64,000 nt of DNA, taken from positions 44,232,761 to 44,296,760 of the forward strand of contig JAKCOZ010000003.1 in assembly GCA_022605955.1 (NCBI GenBank). Direction: 5' to 3'. Shown here one piece after another: positions 54,301 to 64,000 of the stretch (its first letter is position 1; every line of letters begins with the position of its first letter). The notes beneath the pieces were generated by a model. The model made no database searches. It was not told where the DNA came from and saw nothing but the letters and a program-made list of their open reading frames with translations. Origin of the DNA: Rallus limicola. Lineage: Eukaryota; Chordata; Aves; Gruiformes; Rallidae. The translations under genes and the position numbers were made by a program.

Positions 54301-57300
54301 CTTGGCTGATCCTGTATGGAGCCAGGAGTTGGAGTCAATGATCCTGATCCTTATGGGTCCCTTCCAACTCAGGATATTCTGTGATTCTATGATTCTAGGA
54401 AGATAAGACTTGCTTTACTGAGTCAAATCAAAGGCTGGTCTAATTCCAGAAGCTGCTTCCAACTGTGACTGTAAATAGATGCATATGGAAAACTAAAAAC
54501 AGGGCAAGTGTGTATGATAATTGCTGATACTCACCTAAACTCATCTTCAGATGAGAAATTAGCTCATCAGAGTGTAGTTCCTGTGTAACTCAAAAGATTT
54601 AACTTAAATAAACCTGCTCAGACTTTCCTTGAACTTGGAGAAACTTCTAAGCTTCGCTAGTTTCCTTGACAAGGAGTTCCAAATTTCTGTTACTTATGTG
54701 AAGAATTACCTCTTTTTGTTCAATTTGAACCTTTACTAGCTTTACTTGAGGCCCCTAAAGGAGACTTTGACCAGCTGGTCTCCATACACGTTGTATTTCT
54801 GTAGGTTTTTGTATATCCCTCTTTAGTTAGTGCTTCTCTCCAGTGCATCATTTAAAATGATAACCTTTAGCATTGAATACATGCAGGCTTTGTTATGCAG
54901 GTGAAATTTACACTAGTGGTGTAAATACCCCTGGTATTTTGAAACTTTCACTTGTTTCTTAAAATCCTGCTCTTCCATGATAGCTGTCTCATAGGTGGTG
55001 TTCATGTCTTTTGTATAGGATGTCGTGGCCACGGGCCATGTTGAGAAAGCCAAAACTTGTCATAGATTCTATGTAGAGCAGGATGCTAACGCATATGTGA
55101 GCTTGCTTCACTAGTCAGGCTGAAATTGCTTTAGGTATTAAGGATTTATTAGATGGATGACGTTGCTTACAATCACAGCTGTGGAGCTGTTCCTGTTCTG
55201 AACGAGGTATTTGACCATGGGACCTCACAGAGATGCCTTCCAGCTTAGGTTACTGTGTGATAACCGTGATTCGAGCTTTATCGTGAAGCATAGAGGTTTA
55301 AAAATCTGCATGGTGGAGTGTGCATCATCAAACAAAGCGCTTGGTTCCTAACTGGGATTTTTTTTTTTTTAGCCTGAAGATGAAACCATAGTTGTAGGCA
55401 TGACCAATGGGGTCCTAAATGTTAAACACAGAAAACCTGAAGAAAGGAAGGAAACATCTCAAAAGAGGAGACAACCAGCGTATAGAACCTATGTGAAAGG
55501 ACGAAGTTACATGCCAAAACAGGTATGGTGAGAAAATGTGAGAAAATGTATACTGACGTGCTCCTCAAAGTTACTTTTTTTTTCTGTGTGTGTGGTAAGT
55601 TGAAGGAAGAGAAGGGAGGGAAGGTACAAAAACAAACCAGTGTGTTCATGTTAATACATCTAATCCATTGTTTGTGTTTGTGTGTCTTATTCCAAACTTG
55701 TCTTTCAATTCTAGGAAGACTTTTGTGTCAGTAAACCTGTAAAACGTGTTTTGAGGAAATATGACAAGCTGCTGAAGAGCTTTCAGTCTTCCAAGGCCCT
55801 TGATGCAGTACTGGAGGTAAGGCATTGGTTTTTGTCTCATCAGATTTGATTGATATAATAGAATCATAGAATGGTTAGGGTTGGAAGGGACCTTAAAGAT
55901 CATCAAGTTCCACCCCCTCTGCCATAGGCAGGGATACCTATCACTAGACCAGGCCACTGAAGGCCCCATCCAACTGGCCTTGAACACTGCCAGGGAGGGG
56001 GCAGCCACCACTTCCTAGAACAACCTGTTCAGTGCCTCACCACCCATGTAGTGAAGAATTTTTTCCTAATATCCAATCAAAATCTACCACCTTCCAATTT
56101 AAAACCATTCCCCCTCACTATCACTACATACCCTTCTAAAAAGTCCCTTCCCAGCTTTCCTGTAGCCTCTTTTCAGTTACTGGAAGGCCACTATAAGATC
56201 TCTTCTGAGCCTTCTCTTCTCCAGGCTGAGCAACCCCAACTCTCTAAGCCAGTCTTCATAGGAGAGGTGCTCCAGCCCTCTGATCATCCTTGTGGCCCTC
56301 CTCTGGACCTGTTCCAGCAGTTCTGTGTCCTTGTGTTGTTGAAGTCCGTCTGACGTTGTCTTCCTTCTGTATCTTAAGCTAATTTTATTGTAGTGTATTA
56401 TCTTCATTTGGATCAAGCTTGTGTGGGTTCTCTCTTGGGTTTGATCATATCAACACTGTTTTGTGTGTAATGATGTTGCTTATATGCTAAATACTAACAT
56501 TCTTATGTGATGTCCAGCCACCCATCAGGCTTTATACTCCTGAAGTTACGGTTGCAGTCATGCAGGAACTACATCGCAGAGGAACACTGAGGAGTGCACT
56601 TGCAGGCCGAGATGAGAAGCAAATTAATCTCCTTCTTACCTTTGTGGCGAGGTATTATTTTAACCTAAGTTCTCCATGACCCTTTTGAGACCTGTCTTTC
56701 TTAATAGGTTTTGCCCCTGAGTCTTAACAGATCACACAACTGTAACAATGATACTCTTGGAATCTCATATGCCTTCTGCTTTCTGATACTAAGGTCTGGA
56801 ATAGCACTGAAATAATGTACCTGTTGGCACAAAATTGTTTTGCTGGTAGTATGGGAAGGTATATTTTACTGCTTTGCCAGACATTCTACTCTTAGTCTGT
56901 TATTTTCTGTCTTTTCAATTAAACTTGGGTATTCATGTTGCTGAGGCTTTTGCCAGTCCTCCAACCCCTGCTGCCTTCCTGAAAGAGGGAGGGTTAATGG
57001 CACATGTGTAACTTCTTTTGACTCTCATCTCTGACTGCTGTTCCTTGATGTCTCTTCATGGAGAAACATTTGTTTGTATGCCTATGTGCGAAAGCTACTT
57101 GGTGAGACAATGAGTGCAGTTGGTAAAACCACTAAAATTGGGATGTCTTCTAATTTTGCAGGCGTGTGATTGAGCCTAGATTTACTTCTATACTGGTGAC
57201 TGTTGCAGATATGATCACTGGTAAGTACAACCCAAAAAAGATTCTCAAAGCTACATGGCTAGCTTGGAAAGAATGTAAACAGTGCTAGGAAATAAGGTAA

Positions 57301-57973
57301 AAAGTACTAAATTGTTAAGAGACCAAACCCTTACGTTTTTTTTTATAAGTATGAACTCAGTGGCAAGAGAATGATCCAAAAAGAGACATTGCCAGGTAAC
57401 TTTGACCACAGTCGGTATCTTGAGTTGTATTGTCTGTGGGAGCGTTATCATGCTAAGTGTCTTTGATACATCATGTTTCTCTACTTGCGTGGTACAAGTG
57501 AATTATGTTTCTCCAGGGAGGTAGAAATAGTATTTGTGGTTATGAAAACTAGTGATTCTGTTAGTTCAACTTAGGATCACTGTGAGTAGATACTGATAAT
57601 TAACACTGGTTTCAGAACACTATTAAAGTTGTCTTGTTTGTCCACAGTGTTGGACTTGTGCCAGCGTTTTTAAATGCATCTCTAACTATCTAATGCAATT
57701 TTAAAGTTTTTCTAGAAATGCTAATCTTTAAGTGACTTTTTCCTTACAGACATTTATCAGCCTGTTGTGGGCCAGTCAGCGATTGTTGACCGACAGTTCT
57801 TGAAACTTCAGGAAGCCATAGGAAAAGAGATTGACTATCAAGAGGAACTACTGGAAGTTTTGGGAATGATGGATACACTGTTCGCTACTTTTACTCAGAA
57901 AAGAGATACTTATCTAGAAGAGAACAAATGTAATGGTCTTAAAGAGACCACTGAAACAAATACCTGTAACTGA
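45330..57973 (+). CDS. UTP15: U3 small nucleolar RNA-associated protein 15, 520 aa in twelve coding exons
   Basis: UTP15 is a nucleolar WD40 protein of the t-UTP (UtpA) part of the small-subunit processome; it supports rRNA transcription and early 18S pre-rRNA cleavage. Exons: 45330-45419, 45932-46024, 46109-46293, 47419-47597, 48657-48782, 49811-49946, 51040-51124, 55373-55522, 55715-55816, 56518-56651, 57162-57220 and 57750-57973. All have AG/GT borders, stay in phase and sum to 1563 nt (520 aa; human has 518). Seen: a WD40 propeller over about residues 35-310 ([20 protein letters not shown], then [50 protein letters not shown]). The UTP15 C-terminal helical domain follows ([20 protein letters not shown], then [16 protein letters not shown]). 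The start is the ATG of exon 1 in good context. The donor of the fourth exon is weak (GTTTGA). Intron 7 (4.2 kb) carries a long CR1. Confidence 0.97.
47329..47388. repeat. Perfect 30-bp tandem duplication upstream of a UTP15 acceptor
   Basis: The phrase CAGGCTAAGTCTTCTGG starts at 47331 and again at 47361. The array ends 30 nt before the fourth coding exon (47419), that is, in the usual branch-point window. Confidence 0.9.
47838..48165 (-). mobile_element. CR1 3' fragment, antisense, in a UTP15 intron
   Basis: Plus-strand text reads as a reversed CR1 3' end: GGTTGGAAGGAAATTCAAAG, CCATCCAGCCCAGCCTTGAA, TTCTCTGGGCAACCTGTGCC. About 0.33 kb. Confidence 0.88.
49062..49505 (-). mobile_element. CR1 3' fragment, antisense, in a UTP15 intron
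   Basis: Starts AGAATCACAGAATGTGTTAG on the plus strand. On the minus strand it gives the end of CR1 ORF2 ([20 protein letters not shown]). About 0.44 kb. Confidence 0.9.
52085..54401 (+). mobile_element. Long CR1 LINE, sense, 2.3 kb, in UTP15 intron 7
   Basis: 5'-truncated inside the endonuclease ([20 protein letters not shown]). It continues through reverse transcriptase ([49 protein letters not shown] in pieces) to the ORF2 end. The 3'UTR ends with the CR1 octamer repeats TTCTGTGATTCTATGATTCT (54381-54400). Many stops and frameshifts; dead. Same orientation as UTP15. Confidence 0.93.
55858..56345 (-). mobile_element. CR1 3' end, antisense, in a UTP15 intron
   Basis: Starts with the reversed octamer tail and GAATGGTTAGGGTTGGAAGG. 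The minus strand gives the CR1 ORF2 C terminus ([20 protein letters not shown], then [16 protein letters not shown]). It lies about 40 nt after the exon ending at 55816. One of the better-preserved copies here. Confidence 0.93.
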
Positions 57974-58390
57974 TGGACAACTATCAACAAATTGTCAAAA
58001 AAATAATGTGGACTCCAAGTACATGACCTGTTCTCCTGGTAACGTTTTACAGGAGTGACTGTCAAAATAAACCCCTCTGCATTGAAGTTCTGCCTTCCAA
58101 ACTCTGTTTCTGAATGGGCTGAATTGCTTGGAGACAGAAAGAAGGACTTTTAAAAGATTTTCCATGCAGGCTTTTTTTGTACAATTGGATTTTAAAAGTT
58201 TTATTCCAAAGTTATGTATCTTTTAAAGAGTCTTGTGTATTCAGTACTGTAATAACTTGATTTAGAGAACAGTCAATTTTCAGGTTTTATGTACCAGAAA
58301 ATAATTTGAAGTTTGTCTGATATGAATGTGTTTTTGTCCTTATTTAAGGTTAATAACCCATCTCACATGTTTGGACAGAAGAATAAAACC
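57974..58390 (+). terminator. UTP15: UTP15 3'UTR with two poly(A) signals
   Basis: AATAAA occurs at 58066-58071, 93 nt after the stop, and again at 58382-58387. The nearer one is the likely main site; the second could give a longer 3'UTR. Confidence 0.75.
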
Positions 58391-59463
58391 ATATATATGT
58401 TTGATAAAACTTGACTACATTGTGTCTCTCCCTGCTTCATCTTCATTTCAGACTTCCATATATCCAGAGGAAACAACAAAATTACTCAAGAAAACAAGTG
58501 CATGCCTATTTACATTTAAAAAATTGTTAGTTTCATTTTAAAATAGTGCATATACATTTATGAATTATAGTTTTCTAGAAAACACATGGGTATTGCTTCT
58601 ATATAGAAATTAGTTCAAATTAAATTAATGCAGTAAGTAAACTGGACACCACTGGGAAAAACTTGAGTTAAGAACTCAATTTTCATGCTATTCTGTCATG
58701 TTCAATGCACGGTGGATGCAATTCTGGGGTAATGGTTTATTTCAGTTTCAAGTGGTGCTGGAGAAGGATGGTGTGCTTTGGAAGGGAGGGTGTGCCCCAG
58801 GCTGCTCAACATGTGGGATGACAGTAGGGTAGAACTTTGTCCTTGTTTTCTGTGTCTTCCTTGTTTTCCCTGAGACTAGAATTTGGGATATAATACAAAT
58901 TTCCTGCAAAAGGAGTTTGCTCCAGTGTGGCAGTGAAAGATGGGAATTGGTGGTAGCAAATAACTTGAACAATTTTGCTAGTTCTACCTACGTTCTTACC
59001 AATCCTTGAAAAGCATGCAGCAGTATTTGGTCTGCCTTTAAATTAGTATGTGAGCAAGATGTGTTCCTGGCTACAGGGATTTGTTGGTTTTGAAGTCTTA
59101 GAATGATAACAGATAATAATGAGAAAACAGTTGATGTGAACTATAAAATTCTAGTTTCATGCTGCTTGCTTTACTATTTTATTTCTGCTAACAGACCTAA
59201 CCTTTATTCTGTCTTTTATGAAAACTCTGTACTGCTTTTAATTGTGTGGCTTATTCCATGACCCTTCAGTAGTGCTTGGAGGTGAAAGTTGGCATTTCTT
59301 TTGGCAGCCTTGTGTTCCACAGCTTGAGAACCACATCAAACATATTCTTAGTCCCTACTGGCAGTTTTAACATCTAAAGTAATTACTGCAGTGCCTTGAA
59401 GTTTGATGCGTGGCTAGCAGAATCATAGAATAAAATTAAAGTAGCTTGATCTAAATTGGAGAG
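58391..59463. other. Intergenic after UTP15, no gene seen
   Basis: AT-rich unique DNA without a domain-bearing ORF. Near its end (59421-59432) is a CR1-tail-like AATCATAGAATA, perhaps the edge of the next repeat. Confidence 0.45.
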
Positions 59464-60345
59464 ATACAGATTTGATGGATGGACTGTTTGGTGGATGAGG
59501 AATTGATTGGATGGTCACAGCCAGAGTAGTGAACAACAGCTCCAGGTCCAGATGGCGATCTGTGAGAAGTGGTGTCTCTCAGGGGTCTGTACTGGGACCA
59601 GGACCGCTTACTATCTTCATCTTAGTGGGATAGAGTGCAACCTTGGCAAGGTTGCAGGCAATACCAAGTACTTGGAGTGGTGCAGTTGACACAACTGAGA
59701 GGTGGGATGCCATCCAGAGGGACCTGGATAAGCCTGAGAAATGGGCTCATGTCAACCTTAGGAGGCTCAAGGACAAGTGCAAGGTCCTGCCCCTGAGTTA
59801 GGGAATCCCCCAGTATCAATCAGGCTGGGGTGGGGGGGGGGAAGGGGGAAGGATTGAGAGCATCCCTGAGGAGAAAGAAAGGACTAGGGGTTGTTAGTGG
59901 ATGAACAGCTGCACATGAGCAGCCCAGATGTGTTCTCATAGTCCAGAAAGCCAACTGTATCCTGGGCTGCATCAAAAGATTGTGATGAGCAGGATGAGGG
60001 ACATCATTCTCCTCCTCTATTATGCACTCCTGAGACCCTACCTGGAGTACTGCATCCAGCTCTGGGGTCCCCAGTACAAGAAGAACATGGAGCTGTTGGA
60101 GCAAGCCCAGAGGAGAGTCATGAAGATGATCAGAGGACTGGAGCACCTCTCCTATGAGGACGGGCTTAGAGAGTTGGGATTGTTGAGCCTGGAGAAGAAA
60201 AGGCTGCAGGGACACCTTATTGTGGCCTTTCAGGGGGCTTGTAAGAAAGATGGGACAGACTTTTAGTATGGCCTGTAGTGATAGGACAAGGGGTAAGGGT
60301 TTTAAACTAAAAAGAGGTTAGATTTAGACTAAGTGTTAAGGAAGT
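59464..60345 (+). mobile_element. CR1 LINE 3' part, sense
   Basis: Degenerate ORF2 reading: YALLRPYLEYCIQLWGPQYK, then [20 protein letters not shown]. The 3'UTR breaks off before the octamer tail (after AAGTGTTAAGGAAG). About 0.9 kb. Confidence 0.9.
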
Positions 60346-60884
60346 AATTTGATTTATCATGTTTTTTTCTGTTCATGTTCACTTCTTCCAAGTGAGCTTG
60401 CCAAGGTAGAGCTGGAAGCAGGTGCAAAAAAGCTACACAAGTGGAAATCTGATCAAAACATCAAAAACCAAATGCTTTTTAGGATCTTAATTACTAACAG
60501 GACTACTAAAATTAATTTTTCAAGGCTTTTATCTAACTGGTCAACTGATTTTCTGCTACTTGAGTAAAAGCAGCCAGTTACCAGCTCTGGTAATATTTGT
60601 TCAGGTGACACCTAGTCTCCTTGCCACTTTGGCCTGCCTTTCATGTCTCTGCTCCACTCTGTCCTAAAATATTTTTTTTTCAATTTAGTAAAGTTGGGAT
60701 TTTTTAAAATTATGGAAGTTTTTCTTCAGTACCTGCATAATTAAGTTCCAGAGGAGCCAGAATAGTTAGTACCACTGTAGTAGTACCAGTTGCATTCATG
60801 TTGTGATTTTATATAGTTATAATATTAATATAAAACATCAAACTTTTGCTTTTTAATAGGTTGCTGGTTGAATAAAATAGCAGG

Positions 60885-61385
60885 GAGAAAAAGCTCTTTC
60901 TCACAGTAAATATATCTGCCCTGCAAGAATTACAGGAGAGGGAAGGGAAGGGAACCCTGGTAGTTACAGGCTTGTCAGTCTCACTTCAGTGTCTGGTAAA
61001 ATTATGGAGAAGGTTATTCTGGGAGTTACTGAAAAACACTTGAGATACACAGATGTTTGCCATAAACAACATGAGTTCAAAAGTGGAAAGTCCTGCTTAA
61101 CCAACTTAATCTCTTTTTATGACAAGGTGATCCATCTAGTTGACCAAGGGAAGCCAGTAGATGGGGTATGCTTTGATTTTAGCAAAGCTTTTGATAGTGT
61201 CTCTCACAGTATCCTCCTGGATATACTGTCAAACACACAGTTATACAAGTCCATAACATGATGTATGAGCAACTGGCTGGCAGATCAGTTTCAAAGTTAC
61301 AGTAAATGGGGTTACATGAGGCCAGTCCCCAGTGGAGTTCCTCTTCACTCGATTTTAGGGCCAGTTCTCTCTCAATGTTCTTATC
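60885..61385 (+). mobile_element. CR1 LINE reverse transcriptase fragment, sense
   Basis: Reads KSCLTNLISFYDKVIHLVDQ and [20 protein letters not shown], the CR1 reverse transcriptase core. It is broken abruptly at 61385, where a CR1 copy in the opposite orientation begins. Confidence 0.9.
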
Positions 61386-64000
61386 ATGGAATCACAGAAT
61401 TTCAGAATTGTTTCAGTTGGAAAAGACCTTTAAGATCATCAAGTCCAACTGTTAACCTAACCTTGCAATAGAAGGAAACCAGGTTGGTTGAGCAGGACCT
61501 CCCTTTCATGAACGCATGCTGACTGGGCCTGATCACCTGGTTGTCCTGAACATGCTGTGTGATGTCACTCAAGATGATCTGCTCTATAACCTTCCCAGCA
61601 CTGAGGTCAGACAGACCAACCAGACAGTAGTTTCCTCCTGGTCCTTCTTCTAGATAGGTGTCACATTTACTAACCTCCCATCAGCTGTGACCTCCCCAGT
61701 TAGCCAGGACTGCTGATAAATGATGGAAAGTGGCTTGGTGAGCCCTGCTGTCAGCTCCCTCTGTACGCTTGAGTGGATCCCATCCAGCCCAATGGACACA
61801 TGTCCAAATGGTGTAGCAGGTCACTAACAGTTTCCCCTTCAACTATGAGGGCTTCTTTCTGCTTCCTTTCTTCCAGCTCAGGGGACTGGGTACCCTGAGG
61901 ACAGCTTTACTGCTAAAAACCAGGGGAAAGGTTTTTTTTAAGTACCTCAGCGTTTCCCTCATCCTTTCTCTTCTGTGTTACCCTCCACATCCAATAAAGA
62001 ATGGAGATTCTCGCAGGTCCTCCTTTTGCAGTTAATGTATTTACAGAAACATTTTTTATTGTTTATTATGGCAGAAGACAATTTAAGTTCTAGCTGGGCT
62101 TTGGTCCTTCTAATTTCCTCTGTGCATAGCTTACTGGCATCTTTGTAGTCCTCCGAGTTGCCTGCCCCTTCTTCCAAAGGCTACTCTCCTTTTTTCCAGA
62201 GTTCCAGCCAAAGTTCAACCAGGCCAGTCTTCTTCCCCTACAGCTTGTATTTTTAGCACATAGGGCAGCCTGCTCGTGCAACTTGAATTTTTCCTTCTTG
62301 AAGACTGTCCAGGCTTCCTGGACTCCTTTGCCCTTCAGGTCTGCCTCCCAAGGGGACTCTGCCATCCGGTTGCCTAAACAGGCCAAAGTCTGCCCTCTAG
62401 AAGTCCAAGGTAGCAGTTCTTCTGAGCCCCCTAATTCTCTAAGAATCAAAACTCAGGACATGTCCTTCTCTGTTTCCAAATAACAGGTCCAGCAGGTGCC
62501 CTCAGTAGTGGGCTCACTGGCCAGCTGTGCCAGGAAACTATCTTCCACACAGTCTAGGAACCTCCTGGATTGTTTTTCTCTGTGGTATTTTATTTCCAGC
62601 AGACATCTGGTAAGTTGAAGCCCCCCACAAGAGCAAGGCATAGTGATTGTGAGACTTCTCCTGGCTGCTTATAGAATAATTTGTCTGCCTCTTCATCCTG
62701 GTTGGATGGTCTATAATAAACTCTCACCATGCTATCTGCCTTATTGGCCTTCATCCTGATTTTCAGTCATAAACACTCAGTCCTGTCATTCTCATCATCA
62801 TTAAGCTCTAAACAATCAAAACACTCAATGTACAGGACCACTCCAGACCCCTCCTTCCTTGCCTGAGTCTTCAGAAGAGTTTGTAGCCATTGCAGCACTC
62901 CAGTTGTATGAGTCATCCCACCGTGTGTCCATGATGGCAACTGTATAGTAGTTTTCCTACTGCACAATGACTGCCAGCTCCCATTCACTGCCCATGCTGT
63001 GTGCATTGGTGTAGATGCACTTAAGTTGGGCTACCGATCCTGCTACCTTTCCAAGGCAAGAAGCCCTAATCACTACCTGACCATTCTCAGGCACTTCCAT
63101 GGTTTCTAACCCTGTTGTGGTTTAGCCCTGGCCAGCAGTTAAGCACCATGAAACAGCTCACTCTGCCCCAGAGGGATTGGGGAGAGAATCAGAAGAGTGA
63201 AAGAGAGAATTTGTGTGTTGAGATAACAGCAGAACATGGGACATACAGAAAAAGGGTAACAGCAACAACAGCAACAATAATAATATGTACACAAAATAAG
63301 TGGTGAGCAGCAGAATTTCTCTCCACCCAAATCAATACAGTGTGAGACCCCCTAACTGCTTCATAAGACCCCCCAAACTGCCCAACCTCTCAGCCCACAT
63401 GTGCGAGCAAATTGAAACACGGGATTCATTCACCACTTCCCAAAGGCAGGCAGGTGTTCAGCCATCATCCCAAAGTCGGTGATGTGCAAGACCCCCAGCT
63501 GCTGCTGTTCAAGATCCCTAGTTGCTCCTCATCCCTCCCACAGTTATAAGTAGAACTTGACTGTAAGTTATGTAATATCTTTGGACAGTTTGGGTGAGCT
63601 GTCCTGACTGCATGCCCCCAATTTCTCATCAGCAGGGCAGTATGAGAAGCTGAGAAGTCCCGTATTACATGGTACCAACTAAAAACTTCAGTGTTACCCA
63701 CATGATTCTCATCAGCACTGTGCCAGCTTCTAGAATGAATATTAAGCCTATCCCTGCCTAAACCAGGACAAATCCATCCAGAACCCTTGTGTCTTTGTGG
63801 TTAGATGGCTCTCCATCTCCTACCTCCACTGAGATGGCAGACTGAAGGACCTCACTAGCACACTGTCCCACACACATTGCCATCTCCAGACATTTCTAGT
63901 GAGACAGATTTTATCCCCTTTCCCCTTCAACCTAGTTTAAAGCTCTTTCAATGAGTCCTGCTAAATCCAGTGCAAAATTCCAATTATATATTATTCAGAC
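61386..64000 (-). mobile_element. CR1 LINE, antisense, running to the window end
   Basis: On the minus strand, from the window end inward: CR1 5' sequence (63771-64000, broken by an LTR), then the endonuclease start (about 63040-62770; IYTNAHSM, then LYIECFDCLELNDD). The endonuclease end and linker follow (62640-61960; NKKCFCKYIN), then the start of reverse transcriptase (61860-61450). A 60-bp CR1 3' terminus (61386-61445) comes last. The second half of ORF2 is missing, so either there is an internal deletion or the 60-bp terminus belongs to a separate insertion. Confidence 0.85.
63113..63770 (-). mobile_element. Solo ERV LTR nested in the antisense CR1
   Basis: A 658-bp unit with TG...CA ends. 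On the plus strand it opens TGTTGTGGTTTAGCCCTGGC and closes CTAAACCAGGACA. The segment TGGACAGTTTGGGTGAGCTG is the reversed form of a phrase in sense avian LTRs, so it points to the minus strand. Flanks AACCC (63108-63112) and AATCC (63771-63775) look like a 5-bp target duplication with one change. CR1 sequence resumes on both sides, which shows the nesting order. Confidence 0.82.

Overview
This window looks like vertebrate, specifically bird, nuclear DNA. The genes are split by GT-AG introns, and the promoters are CpG-rich. The dispersed repeats are almost all CR1 LINEs, which end in the CR1 octamer repeat (ATTCTATG-type), plus avian-type ERV LTRs. Gene content and order (FOXD1, BTF3, ANKRA2, UTP15) match the human 5q13 block. 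That block is carried on the Z chromosome in birds, so a Z-linked origin is likely; the species cannot be named from the sequence. The LTR types suggest a neoavian bird, which is inference.

Layout. 1-2.7 kb: intronless FOXD1 on the minus strand with its CpG island. 2.7-11.5 kb: intergenic DNA with three long simple-sequence arrays (AAGG, CCCTTT, TTTTC) and a CR1 relic. 11.5-19.7 kb: BTF3 on the plus strand, five coding exons, 162 aa. One splice acceptor tract is a 41-base poly-C run, and one intron holds two LTR fragments in opposite orientation. 19.7-31.4 kb: intergenic, with CR1 relics and a minisatellite of about 107 bp. 31.4-45.0 kb: ANKRA2 on the minus strand, eight coding exons, 313 aa. 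45.0-45.3 kb: a short CpG-rich divergent promoter. 45.3-58.1 kb: UTP15 on the plus strand, twelve coding exons, 520 aa, with several intronic CR1 copies. 58.4-64 kb: a pile-up of CR1 fragments with a nested solo LTR.

The most unusual object is a 5.87-kb endogenous retrovirus (34459-40331) in ANKRA2, antisense to the gene. It has paired LTRs (about 98% alike), 5-bp target duplications (CACAC), a primer-binding site close to the tRNA-Lys1,2 type, and a long gag frame. After a single in-frame UAG comes a protease-RT-RNase H frame. A second in-frame stop follows, and the integrase is cut off after its zinc-binding region. There is no env. Three points deserve attention. The 5' LTR ends only 32 nt from an ANKRA2 splice acceptor. 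The UAG is followed by a small hairpin, and no AUG precedes the protease active site, which suggests stop-codon readthrough. The Gag N terminus is strongly hydrophobic, and Gag lacks a CCHC zinc knuckle.

The four host genes are housekeeping or developmental genes with no common pathway: FOXD1 (transcription factor), BTF3 (nascent-chain chaperone), ANKRA2 (ankyrin adaptor) and UTP15 (ribosome biogenesis). Their order is ancestral synteny. Only ANKRA2 and UTP15 show an obvious physical link, the shared promoter.
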